A DNA stretch of 12,023 nucleotides from an uncultured Rickettsiales bacterium (GTDB lineage Bacteria > Pseudomonadota > Alphaproteobacteria > Rickettsiales > UBA1997). Positions 1-6,888 of this stretch are shown here, in pieces; position 1 is the stretch's first letter; every line of letters starts with the position of its first letter. The notes below the pieces were generated by a model. The model searched no databases and was not told where the DNA came from. It saw only the letters and a program-made list of their open reading frames with translations. Both the position numbers and the translations under genes were made by a program. Location: contig CAKVGI010000023.1 in assembly GCA_934747265.1 (NCBI GenBank), forward strand, positions 1 to 12,023, in the 5' to 3' direction.

Positions 1-40
1 TGGTTTCTTTAAAAATAAGGAGTATGTAGGCAATAATAAG

Positions 41-79
41 TGAACAGTGTGCCCTGATAAGGGGGGTAAGGGGGGTTAA
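41..79 (+). repeat. G-rich dispersed repeat, copy A
   Basis: The copy contains TGAACAGTGTGCC, then CTGATAA and two G6 runs separated by TAA, ending in TTAA. Its left 25 or so bases match, in inverted orientation and with one extra C, the copy at the far end of the window (11949-12000). The core and the double G6 tail also match the copies at 6471 (inverted) and 11682 (direct). In a very AT-rich background these G runs stand out. Such elements are non-coding; whether this one is mobile, structural or regulatory cannot be told from here. Confidence 0.8.
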
Positions 80-187
80 AATACTTCAATCATATCAAAT
101 AACTTACACCAATATATATAAACTCGCTATTTTTAAAAATTTTTACTAAATAAAATTAATAGTATTTTAATGTTAAATATTATTTTC

Positions 188-215
188 TTGCAAATAAAAA
201 TAAATATTCTATAAA
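188..215 (+). promoter_or_regulatory. Probable sigma-70 promoter of eno
   Basis: TTGCAA (188-193) and TATAAA (210-215) are separated by 16 bases and lie just upstream of eno. Each box matches the consensus at four or five of six positions. Transcription would start near 222, giving a leader of about 25 bases that contains the ribosome binding site AAGGAG (237-242). AT-rich DNA yields chance matches, so this is likely rather than certain. Confidence 0.55.
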
Positions 216-246
216 GAATAAATGTAATTACTAAAAAAGGAGAAAA

Positions 247-1539
247 ATGGAAATAATAGATATCAAGGCAAGGGAAGTCTTGGATTCAAGAGGAAATCCA
301 ACCGTTGAAGCGGAAGTTATTCTAGAAGATGGAGCTTTTGGCAGAGCAATAGTACCATCAGGTGCATCAACAGGTACAAGAGAAGCTTGTGAATTGAGAG
401 ACGGAGATAAATCAAGATTTTTAGGAAAAGGTGTTTTAAAGGCTGTTGAAAATGTTAATACAATAATAGCTGAAAAAGTTATTGGTATGGATGCTTTTGA
501 TCAAAGAGAATTAGATAAAACATTGATTGAATTAGACGGAACAGAAAACAAAACAAAATTAGGTGCAAACGCAATTTTAGCTGTTTCATTAGCAACAGCT
601 CATGCTAGTGCAGATTCATTGGGAGTTCCTTTATATAGATATATTGGTGGTGCAAACGCTCATGTTTTACCAGTTCCTATGATGAATGTTCTTAATGGTG
701 GTGCTCATGCTGGTTGGGTAAATGATATTCAAGAATTTATGATTGCTCCAATTGGTGCTCCAACAGTTAGAGAAGGTATTAGATGGGGTGCAGAGGTATT
801 CCATAATTTAAAATCAATTTTAAAGAAAAAAGGATTAGCAACATCTGTTGGTGATGAAGGTGGTTTTGCTCCTCATTTAAATTCAGCAAAAGAAGTTTTA
901 GATACAATTTCAGAAGCTGTTGAAAAAGCAGGTTATAAATTGGGTCAAGATTTTATGTTTGCTATGGATTGTGCTGCATCGGAATTTTACGGAAAAGAAA
1001 AAGGCGAAGATGCTGGTGATAAAAAATATCATATTGATGGTCAAAAATTATCAAGCAGTGAATTAATTAAATATTACGAAGGAATGGTTAATAATTATCC
1101 AATTTTCTCTATTGAAGATGCTATGGATGAATCTGATTATGAAGGTTGGAAAGAAGCTACAAAAGTTCTCGGAAATAAAATTCAATTCGTTGGCGATGAT
1201 CTTTGTGTTACAAATCCAAAGATTGTTCAAAAATGTATTGATGAAGGTATGGCAAATGCTGTATTGATTAAATTAAATCAAATTGGTACATTAACAGAAA
1301 CTTTGGATGCTATTTCATTAGCTCAAAGAAATAAATATAATACAATAGTATCCCATAGATCTGGTGAAACGGAAGATGTAACAATTTCTCATGTTGCAGT
1401 TGCTACAAATTCTGGCCAAATTAAAACCGGTTCTGCTTCAAGAACGGATAGAATTGCTAAATATAATGAATTAATGAGAATTGAAGAAGAATTAGGTGAT
1501 CAAGCAGTTTACGCTGGAAAATCAATTCTTAAAAAATAA
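247..1539 (+). CDS. eno: Enolase (phosphopyruvate hydratase)
   Basis: Cytosolic enolase, interconverting 2-phosphoglycerate and phosphoenolpyruvate in glycolysis/gluconeogenesis. The 430 residues match the full bacterial length. The N-terminal domain opens with the ARxVxDSRGNPTVE signature, and the barrel carries the expected active site: E163, E204, metal ligands D241, E290 and D317, catalytic K342 and K393, and the SHRSGETED signature. The ATG start is supported by AAGGAG four bases upstream and a promoter-like pair at 188-215. A strong terminator follows at 1561-1592, so the gene is probably monocistronic. One oddity is the flexible loop after GGAHA (residues 151-155), which reads GWVN (156-159) instead of the usual bacterial DNNV, while the flanking DIQEF is kept. 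Identity is secure. Confidence 0.98.
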   Translation: MEIIDIKAREVLDSRGNPTVEAEVILEDGAFGRAIVPSGASTGTREACELRDGDKSRFLGKGVLKAVENVNTIIAEKVIGMDAFDQRELDKTLIELDGTENKTKLGANAILAVSLATAHASADSLGVPLYRYIGGANAHVLPVPMMNVLNGGAHAGWVNDIQEFMIAPIGAPTVREGIRWGAEVFHNLKSILKKKGLATSVGDEGGFAPHLNSAKEVLDTISEAVEKAGYKLGQDFMFAMDCAASEFYGKEKGEDAGDKKYHIDGQKLSSSELIKYYEGMVNNYPIFSIEDAMDESDYEGWKEATKVLGNKIQFVGDDLCVTNPKIVQKCIDEGMANAVLIKLNQIGTLTETLDAISLAQRNKYNTIVSHRSGETEDVTISHVAVATNSGQIKTGSASRTDRIAKYNELMRIEEELGDQAVYAGKSILKK

Positions 1540-1560
1540 CATTATATAATTATTCGTTGA

Positions 1561-1592
1561 AGAATCGCTAACTAAGTTAGTGATTCTTTTTT
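1561..1592 (+). terminator. Rho-independent terminator of eno
   Basis: A 12-bp stem (1561-1572 with 1576-1587, one G-T pair) and a TAA loop are followed by a T6 tract. It begins 22 bases after the eno stop codon. The apex sequence CTAACTAAG with TAGTG recurs in the hairpin at 5543-5567. Confidence 0.9.
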
Positions 1593-1612
1593 GCTTATTA
1601 AAGAAAATTTTC

Positions 1613-1640
1613 TTGCTTAATAAAAAATATAATATATATT
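1613..1640 (+). promoter_or_regulatory. Possible promoter of the choloylglycine-hydrolase-family gene
   Basis: TTGCTT (1613-1618) and TATATT (1635-1640) are separated by 16 bases, downstream of the eno terminator and 28 bases before the chosen ATG at 1669. An overlapping TATAAT at 1628 has no well-spaced -35 box. Placement between a terminator and a start codon makes a promoter here likely, but the exact boxes are uncertain. Confidence 0.4.
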
Positions 1641-1668
1641 TAAGGTTGTATAATAAGTTTTATTGTGT

Positions 1669-2748
1669 ATGAAAAATATATCATCAAAAATTATTGTTAT
1701 AACTTTAATATTAACGGTTTTATCTTTATCTAGCGCGTATGCTTGTACTAAGTTTGTATATACTGGTAATGACAATATTGTTTTAACTGGTAGAACAACA
1801 GATTGGTCTGATGAAGTAAGTACTAATTTATGGCTTTTACCAAGAGGTATTAAAAGAGAGGGATTAGCTGGTAAAAATTCTATAAAATGGACTTCAAAAT
1901 ATGGTAGTGTTGTAGCAACAGTTCATAATATTATGACTATTGATGGTATGAATGAAAAAGGACTTACAATGAGTATTTTAAGGCTAAAAGATTCTGAATT
2001 TATACCGGAAAATAAAATCGGTAGAAGAAAAGGATTGGGTATAGCTTTGTGGGGGCAATATTTTCTAGATAATTTTGCAACAGTTGTTGAAGCTACAAAA
2101 TATATGGAAAAAGATAATATTTACGTAATGCCATTTAATATAAAGAAAGGCGAAAATTCTGGTATGCATCTTGTAATTTCTGATGCAAAAGGGGATTTTG
2201 CTGTGTTTGAATATACTGATGGTCAATTACATATTTACAAAAATCCAAAATATAAAATTGCAACAAACTCCCCAAAGTACTCCGATCAAATAGCTATAAA
2301 TTATTATTGGGAAAGTGTGGATGGTAAATTTTTACCCGGTACAAGAACATCGTCAGATAGATTTAGTAGAGGCGCTTATTATTTAAATAAATTACCAAAA
2401 ACAAATAATCAAGAATTGGCAATGGCTTATGTTATGTCTTTATTGAGAAATGTTTCTTCTCCATTAGGAATTAGAAATAGCAATAGTCAAGAAGAGTCTG
2501 CAACTTTGTGGAAAACGATAAGCGATAACAAAAATAAAATCTACTATTATGAATCGTCATATAAGAATTATGGTTTTAATATAGATTTAAAGAAAATAGA
2601 TTTTGCAAAAGATCAAGAAATTAAATTTATTGATTTAATGGGCGGAAAGTACTATTTTGGCGATGCAACAGATAAATTTGTAAAAACTAATAGTTTTAAA
2701 TTTTTTCCATCTTACGAAGCTATTATAGATACTAATGATTTAGATTAA
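1669..2748 (+). CDS. Secreted linear-amide C-N hydrolase, choloylglycine hydrolase family (C59, Ntn fold)
   Basis: Predicted exported amidase related to penicillin V acylase and bile-salt hydrolase; the substrate is not deducible. Residues 1-25 form a signal peptide (basic N-terminus, hydrophobic 8-20, AYA cleavage site). Cleavage would expose Cys26 as the N-terminal nucleophile. R42 and D45 lie 16 and 19 residues after it, exactly the Cys2/Arg18/Asp21 spacing of bile-salt hydrolases. N200 in TNSP and an SSDRF arginine (R231) fit the later conserved Asn and Arg. ATG at 1669 is preferred; an in-frame TTG at 1663 would add two residues but has no better ribosome site. At 359 residues the length is normal. 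The gene lies between the eno terminator and pccA with its own apparent promoter. Possible targets include N-acyl amides of a host, acyl-homoserine lactones or penicillin-like amides; all are inference. Confidence 0.88.
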   Translation: MKNISSKIIVITLILTVLSLSSAYACTKFVYTGNDNIVLTGRTTDWSDEVSTNLWLLPRGIKREGLAGKNSIKWTSKYGSVVATVHNIMTIDGMNEKGLTMSILRLKDSEFIPENKIGRRKGLGIALWGQYFLDNFATVVEATKYMEKDNIYVMPFNIKKGENSGMHLVISDAKGDFAVFEYTDGQLHIYKNPKYKIATNSPKYSDQIAINYYWESVDGKFLPGTRTSSDRFSRGAYYLNKLPKTNNQELAMAYVMSLLRNVSSPLGIRNSNSQEESATLWKTISDNKNKIYYYESSYKNYGFNIDLKKIDFAKDQEIKFIDLMGGKYYFGDATDKFVKTNSFKFFPSYEAIIDTNDLD

Positions 2749-2843
2749 TTATAATACAATAGCTCTTAATTCTTTTACAATATCTTGATTTTAAAAAAAG
2801 ATATATTAATATTTTTCTACACAACGAATATAAGTAATATAAT

Positions 2844-4832
2844 ATGGTTGAAAAGATTTTAATAGCCAACAGAGGCGAACCTGCTTGTAGAATAATAAGA
2901 ACAGCTAAAAAAATGGGATTAAGAACTGTTGCTGTTTATTCCGAGGCAGATATAAATTCATTACATGTACAAATGGCTGATGAGGCAGTGCTTTTGGGTG
3001 GTCCTTTGTCTTCCGAAAGTTATTTAGATATTAAGAAAATAGTTAATGCATGTAAAAAAACTGGTGCAAAATATGTTCATCCTGGTTGGGGCTTTTTATC
3101 TGAAAACGCAAAATTTGTTCAAGCTTTGGAAAAAGAAGGTATCGTTTTTGTAGGTCCATCTCATGAAGCTATGAAAATGATGGGTGATAAGATAAGATCT
3201 AAAAAATTAGCAAAAACAGCTGGTGTAAATATTGTACCTGGTGATAATAGTGTGTTAACAGATGTTAAAGAAGCAACGGAAGTAGCTAAAAAAATAGGTT
3301 ATCCAGTTATGCTTAAAGCATCTGCTGGCGGTGGTGGAAAAGGAATTAGGGTTGTTTATAAAAAAGAAGAATTACCTATGGCTTTTGAAAATGTTAAAAC
3401 AGAAGCTAAAAATAGTTTTGGTGATGATAGAATTTTTATGGAAAAATTTATTGAAAATCCAAGACATATTGAAATTCAAGTTATTGGAGATAAATTTGGA
3501 AATATAGTTTGTTTAGGCGAAAGAGAATGTTCAATTCAAAGAAATCACCAAAAAGTTGTAGAAGAATCTCCTAGTCCATTTGTTGATGAAAGAACTAGAA
3601 AGAAAATGTACGCACAAGCGGTTGCATTATGTAAAAAGGTTAATTACTATTCTGCTGGAACAATAGAATTTATGATGGATAACAAGAAGGAATTTTATTT
3701 CCTAGAAATGAATACTAGACTTCAAGTTGAACATGGAATAACAGAATTTGTTACAGGTGTTGATTTGGTTGAATTAATGATAAGAGTAGCAATGGGCGAA
3801 AAACTACCTTTCAAGCAAAAAGATATAAAATTAACAGGATGGGCTATTGAATCAAGAATTAATGCAGAAGATCCTTCAAGAGGATTCTTACCATCATCTG
3901 GTAGAATTAGTAAGTATATTGAGCCAGAAATTAGTGATAGCGTAAGAGTTGATAGCGGTGTTTATGAGGGTTATACAATTAGTATGTATTATGACAGTAT
4001 GATTGCAAAACTCTTAACATATGGAAAAGATAGGGATGAGGCTATACAAAAAATGAGAGAATCACTTGGTAGTTTTTATATTGATGGTATTTCTCATAAT
4101 ATGTCATTTTTAGAAGCTATAATGTATAATGAAAAATTCAAGAAAGGTGATATATCGACAAGCTTTATTAAACAAGAGTTTTCAAAAGGCTTTTCTGGAT
4201 TAGCGATAGAAAATAAAGATGAAGGCATATTGATAGGTGTTGCAATGTATATGTTCTTTATGAATGCATCTAGAAAATTAAATATTAGCGGTCAAGTTAA
4301 TTCTAAAAAAGAATTAGCTGAAAAATGGGTTGCTGATCTTAATGGAAATAAATATTTGTGCAATGTTGCAAAAACAGCAAAAGGATTAAGTGTTGAATAC
4401 GGAAATGGTTTTTCATCAGTTGAAACTACTTGGCAATTTGGTGATAGTATTTTTAGAGGTGAGGTAAATGGTCGTCTCATAAATGTTAAAGTTATGAAAG
4501 ATAATAAAGCTGGCGATTTTAAACTTCAATTTATGGGTTCCGATGTTGATATATCTATTAGAAGTACAAGAGTATCGGAATTAGAAAAATATATGCCATT
4601 AGAAGAGCCAAATAAGAAGATTACAAAACTTAAAGCTCCAATTACTGGTAAAATTACTAAATTTTTAGTAAAAGAAGGTGATGAGATAAAGAGTGGAACA
4701 GAACTTGTTATTATAGAAGCTATGAAAATGGAAAATATAATAAGAGCTGAACAAGATGCTAAAATTAAAAAAATTAATTTTAAGGACGGTTCATTAATTG
4801 GTGTTGGTGAAATTTTAATTGAATTTGAATAG
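2844..4832 (+). CDS. pccA: Acetyl/propionyl-CoA carboxylase alpha subunit (biotin carboxylase + biotin carrier)
   Basis: ATP-dependent carboxylation of enzyme-bound biotin. The carboxyl group then passes to propionyl-CoA on the beta subunit, giving methylmalonyl-CoA for the TCA cycle. The biotin carboxylase domain (about 1-445) opens with EKILIANRGE and holds the ATP-grasp loop GGGGKG (162-167), the QRNHQK motif ending at K237, and EMNTRLQVEH (288-297). A linker/BT region follows to about 590, then a biotinyl domain with EAMKMEN, in which K628 is the biotinylated lysine. The 662-residue length fits alphaproteobacterial PccA; AccC alone is about 450. Residue 298 is Gly where biotin carboxylases almost always have Pro (HPVTE). 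No clear ribosome site precedes the ATG, but MVEKILIANRGE is the standard N-terminus. It is followed after 8 bases by rnd. The partner pccB is not in the window. A methylcrotonyl- or acetyl-CoA substrate cannot be excluded. Confidence 0.93.
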   Translation: MVEKILIANRGEPACRIIRTAKKMGLRTVAVYSEADINSLHVQMADEAVLLGGPLSSESYLDIKKIVNACKKTGAKYVHPGWGFLSENAKFVQALEKEGIVFVGPSHEAMKMMGDKIRSKKLAKTAGVNIVPGDNSVLTDVKEATEVAKKIGYPVMLKASAGGGGKGIRVVYKKEELPMAFENVKTEAKNSFGDDRIFMEKFIENPRHIEIQVIGDKFGNIVCLGERECSIQRNHQKVVEESPSPFVDERTRKKMYAQAVALCKKVNYYSAGTIEFMMDNKKEFYFLEMNTRLQVEHGITEFVTGVDLVELMIRVAMGEKLPFKQKDIKLTGWAIESRINAEDPSRGFLPSSGRISKYIEPEISDSVRVDSGVYEGYTISMYYDSMIAKLLTYGKDRDEAIQKMRESLGSFYIDGISHNMSFLEAIMYNEKFKKGDISTSFIKQEFSKGFSGLAIENKDEGILIGVAMYMFFMNASRKLNISGQVNSKKELAEKWVADLNGNKYLCNVAKTAKGLSVEYGNGFSSVETTWQFGDSIFRGEVNGRLINVKVMKDNKAGDFKLQFMGSDVDISIRSTRVSELEKYMPLEEPNKKITKLKAPITGKITKFLVKEGDEIKSGTELVIIEAMKMENIIRAEQDAKIKKINFKDGSLIGVGEILIEFE

Positions 4833-4840
4833 AGGAAAGA

Positions 4841-5461
4841 ATGACAAATATAAAATTTTATGAAGGCGATCTGCCAGATAATTTGAATTTAGGAAATATG
4901 GTTGCAATAGATACCGAAGCTATGGGACTCAATAATTTCAGAGACAGATTATGTTTAGTACAATTAAGTAGTGGCGATGGCATTGGGCATATAGTTAGAT
5001 TTGAACCACATGGCTATAATAAGGCAAAAAATCTAAAAAAATTATTAAAAGACCCAAAAGTTCTAAAAATTATGCATTTTGCAAGATTTGATATGGCTAT
5101 TTTGCAAAAATATTTAGGAGTTAGAGTAAAAAATGTTTATTGTACAAAAATTGCATCAAAAATTGCTAGAACCTACACAGATGCGCATGGCTTAAAAGCT
5201 CTTACAAAAGAATTACTTGGGATAAATATGAACAAACAAGAGCAAACTTCATATTGGGGTTCTGAAAAATTATCAGATGAGCAATTAGAGTATGCGGTAC
5301 ATGATGTTTTATATTTACATGAGTTAAAGAAAAAATTAGATAATCAATTAGAAAGAGAGAATAGAACAAAACTTGCTTATGATTGTTTTAAATTTTTGAA
5401 TACAAGAGTTGATTTGGATTTAGCTGGTTGGTTAAATTGTGATATTTTTTCACATGAATAA
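4841..5461 (+). CDS. rnd: Ribonuclease D-like 3'-5' exonuclease (short form)
   Basis: Cytosolic DEDD-family exoribonuclease, expected to trim tRNA or other small RNA 3' ends. All catalytic motifs are visible: Exo I AIDTEA with D24 and E26, Exo II HFARFD with D84, and Exo III YAVHD with Y151 and D155 (the DEDDy type). At 206 residues it is only the exonuclease domain; the HRDC domains of E. coli RNase D (about 375 residues) are absent. Short forms are common in alphaproteobacteria, so this is not a truncation. It starts 8 bases after the pccA stop with AGGA at 4833-4836 as ribosome site, so the two are probably co-transcribed. A strong terminator follows at 5485-5512. The functional link to pccA is probably only positional. 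Confidence 0.92.
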   Translation: MTNIKFYEGDLPDNLNLGNMVAIDTEAMGLNNFRDRLCLVQLSSGDGIGHIVRFEPHGYNKAKNLKKLLKDPKVLKIMHFARFDMAILQKYLGVRVKNVYCTKIASKIARTYTDAHGLKALTKELLGINMNKQEQTSYWGSEKLSDEQLEYAVHDVLYLHELKKKLDNQLERENRTKLAYDCFKFLNTRVDLDLAGWLNCDIFSHE

Positions 5462-5484
5462 ATTTTCTGTATAATTAAAAAATT

Positions 5485-5512
5485 GGCTTGGTTTAAATAA
5501 CCAAGCCTTTTT
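5485..5512 (+). terminator. Rho-independent terminator of pccA-rnd
   Basis: A perfect 9-bp stem GGCTTGGTT/AACCAAGCC (5485-5493 with 5499-5507) and a 5-base TAAAT loop are followed by T5. It lies 23 bases after the rnd stop codon. Confidence 0.93.
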
Positions 5513-5542
5513 GTACTATAAAACTTCCAGTTAATCCATATA

Positions 5543-5573
5543 AATCCACTAACTAAGCTAGTGGATTATTTTT
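5543..5573. terminator. Hairpin between convergent genes, possible terminator
   Basis: A 9-bp perfect stem AATCCACTA/TAGTGGATT (5543-5551 with 5559-5567) has a 7-base loop. On the plus strand it is followed by ATTTTT, on the minus strand by a weaker ATTTATAT. It sits 11 bases beyond the end of the minus-strand gene at 5579, so it may serve that gene or back up the rnd terminator. Its apex resembles that of the eno terminator. Confidence 0.6.
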
Positions 5574-5578
5574 AAAAA

Positions 5579-6121
5579 TTATCTAGCAAGTTCATTTCCT
5601 TTTTCTACATTTTTATTTACCTCTTGTGGAGAAGAAACTTTAACTTGATTTTTGTTATTAACCACTTTTTCTAATTCATTAGCCACTTTTTCTGATTTAT
5701 TAGCCACTTTTTCTAATTTATTATCTATTTTTTCTAAAGATTCAGCCAATGATTTATTCTCTTTTAATGTTTTATTTTCATCTTTAATTATAGAATAATC
5801 AACACATTTGTGTTTAATAAAAGATCCTACTCCACCAACAGTAGCTCCAACAGCTCCACCTATTAAACAAGCTTTAATAATACCAAAGGTCGCCATTGCT
5901 ACACCTGCAGCCTTAAGTACTGCTCCTATACCTGCTATTGCTGCAATACCAGATGTAGCAAGTGCACCTCCTATTACCGGAAGAAGTAATGGTATAGCAG
6001 CACCGATAGCAACACAACCAACGAGTATTGCAGCTGTTGTAATTCCATTTATGATTTTCCTTTTTTTGAAAGTTTTTTCATCTCTTATAATTTTATTTTT
6101 TATAAAATTGTCTTTTTCCAT
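5579..6121 (-). CDS. Unrecognised glycine/alanine-rich hydrophobic protein with C-terminal coiled coil
   Basis: I do not recognise this 180-residue protein. Residues 1-22 are highly charged. Residues 24-101 are hydrophobic and rich in Gly/Ala with small-residue spacing, including GGAVGATVGGVG at 88-99, resembling glycine-zipper membrane segments. Pro44 and Pro48 break the first segment, which suggests two or three membrane-inserting helices or hairpins. Residues 110-157 are strongly charged and probably coiled-coil, containing LEKVANK-type heptads encoded by four 21-bp tandem repeats (5658-5741). Residues 158-180 are polar. There is no classical cleavable signal peptide. A consensus promoter lies directly upstream (6152-6180), implying real and perhaps strong expression; no ribosome site is evident. 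Membrane-scaffold, pore-forming or secreted effector roles are all possible, and none is supported by a motif. The opposite strand is also open over 5808-6134, but that is a shadow of the biased composition. Confidence 0.75.
   Translation of the reverse strand: MEKDNFIKNKIIRDEKTFKKRKIINGITTAAILVGCVAIGAAIPLLLPVIGGALATSGIAAIAGIGAVLKAAGVAMATFGIIKACLIGGAVGATVGGVGSFIKHKCVDYSIIKDENKTLKENKSLAESLEKIDNKLEKVANKSEKVANELEKVVNNKNQVKVSSPQEVNKNVEKGNELAR
5658..5741 (-). repeat. Four 21-bp in-frame tandem repeats
   Basis: Units of exactly 21 bases lie at 5658-5678, 5679-5699, 5700-5720 and 5721-5741. The middle two differ at very few positions; the outer two are more diverged. They encode the heptad repeat of the coiled coil in the minus-strand hypothetical protein. 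Because 21 is a multiple of three, copy-number change would lengthen or shorten the coil without a frameshift. Confidence 0.85.
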
Positions 6122-6151
6122 AAAATTTATATAATTATTAGATATAAAATA

Positions 6152-6180
6152 ATTATACTACAGAATTAAATTAATGTCAA
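6152..6180 (-). promoter_or_regulatory. Perfect-consensus sigma-70 promoter of the hypothetical gene
   Basis: On the minus strand TTGACA (6175-6180) is followed after exactly 17 bases by TATAAT (6152-6157). Both hexamers and the spacing equal the sigma-70 optimum, the best promoter in the window. Transcription would start near 6145, giving a leader of about 25 bases before the ATG at 6121. Confidence 0.82.
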
Positions 6181-6470
6181 TAAAAAATATTCAAATATGA
6201 GAAAAATATAAATGTAATATGAAAAAATTTACCAACCATTGTAATTATTTATAGAAACTACACTCGCCATTTATTAAAAAATAAAAAAGATTTAAAATAT
6301 CCAATAACATCAGATTTACATCCTTGAAATACAATATCAAAAAATTATTGATATATTTCTTAATAATTATATATAAACTATTAAATATATAAAAATATAT
6401 AATTAATAATTTTATAAGAATTATAAAATAATATATTAATATAAAAACAGAGTTTAAAATAATCAAAGTA
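6181..6470. other. AT-rich gene-free stretch
   Basis: This stretch lies between the hypothetical gene's promoter and the tandem array. It is almost entirely A/T. A 73-codon minus-strand open frame (6245-6466) is present but consists of Ile/Leu/Tyr/Phe/Asn/Lys low complexity with no ribosome site, as chance frames in such DNA do. I see no RNA gene or convincing hairpin. Confidence 0.6.
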
Positions 6471-6502
6471 TTTAACCCCCCTTACCCCCCTTATCAGGGG
6501 GG
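6471..6502 (-). repeat. G-rich dispersed repeat, copy B (anchor of the tandem array)
   Basis: Read on the minus strand this is CTGATAA, a G6 run, TAA, a second G6 run and TTAAA, matching copy A (41-79) over the core and tail in inverted orientation. On the plus strand CCCCCCTTATCAGGGGGG (6485-6502) folds as a 7-bp GC-rich hairpin with a TATC loop. It overlaps the first unit of the tandem array. Confidence 0.8.
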
Positions 6503-6870
6503 AATAAAAGGAGGATCCCTTATTAGAGGGGAATGAAAGGAGGACTCCTTATTAGGGGGGAATGAAAGGAGGATCCCTTATCAGGGTGGGATATAGGGGG
6601 CATACTTTATCATGGTAGTGGAGGGAGTGTTTCTTATCAGGGGACATAGGGACATACCTTATTAGTGGGGATAGAGAGTATCATTAACATGGGGATGGAG
6701 AGAGTACCACTTATCAGGGAGAGGACGGAGAGCGTCATTAATGTTGTGGGGACAGAGGAAGTTTACATTACCAGAGTGAACACAAGGGCTCCCCCTTAAC
6801 AGGGGGGATCGTGTATATATTCTTTAATATGGAGGATAGAGAGTATCCCTAACGAGGAAAACTTAGTAGG
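6490..6870. repeat. Degenerate tandem array of about 14 units, 24-30 nt each
   Basis: Each unit starts with a CTTATCAGGGG-like box followed by a purine-rich tail such as AATGAAAGGAGGAT. Unit starts: 6490, 6519, 6548, 6577, 6606, 6633, 6658, 6682, 6710, 6736, 6766, 6795, 6822 and about 6849. The first four intervals are exactly 29 bases and these units are nearly identical, apart from the fourth's altered tail; later units vary from 24 to 30 bases and diverge, with boxes such as CATTAACATG. No invariant repeat separates unrelated spacers, so this is not a CRISPR array. It occupies the region just 3' of dcd. No open frame crosses it convincingly. Confidence 0.85.
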
Positions 6871-6888
6871 ATAAATTAATGTAATACA

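Noticed and set aside
41..79. G-quadruplex from the G6 runs
   Set aside because: Only two G6 runs are present per copy; an intramolecular four-tract structure would need zero-length loops within runs, so the claim is not supported by sequence alone.
2779..2807. Terminator or promoter before pccA
   Set aside because: A 7-bp all-but-AT stem (ATATCTT/AAGATAT) and TTGATT boxes are present but too weak or badly spaced to call; a TATAAT directly abuts the ATG and cannot be a normal -10 for it.
5808..6134. Plus-strand frame rich in Ala/Pro/Ile
   Set aside because: It is the complement of the Gly/Ala-rich hydrophobic gene; the minus-strand gene has a consensus promoter and a sensible domain layout.
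6245..6466. 73-codon minus-strand reading frame
   Set aside because: Low-complexity Ile/Leu/Tyr/Phe/Asn/Lys composition in nearly pure AT DNA with no ribosome site; most likely chance.
6490..6870. CRISPR array
   Set aside because: There are regularly spaced boxes, but the whole unit, not just a repeat, is similar between neighbours, spacing drifts from 24 to 30 bases, and there is no constant repeat of CRISPR length or cas gene in the window.
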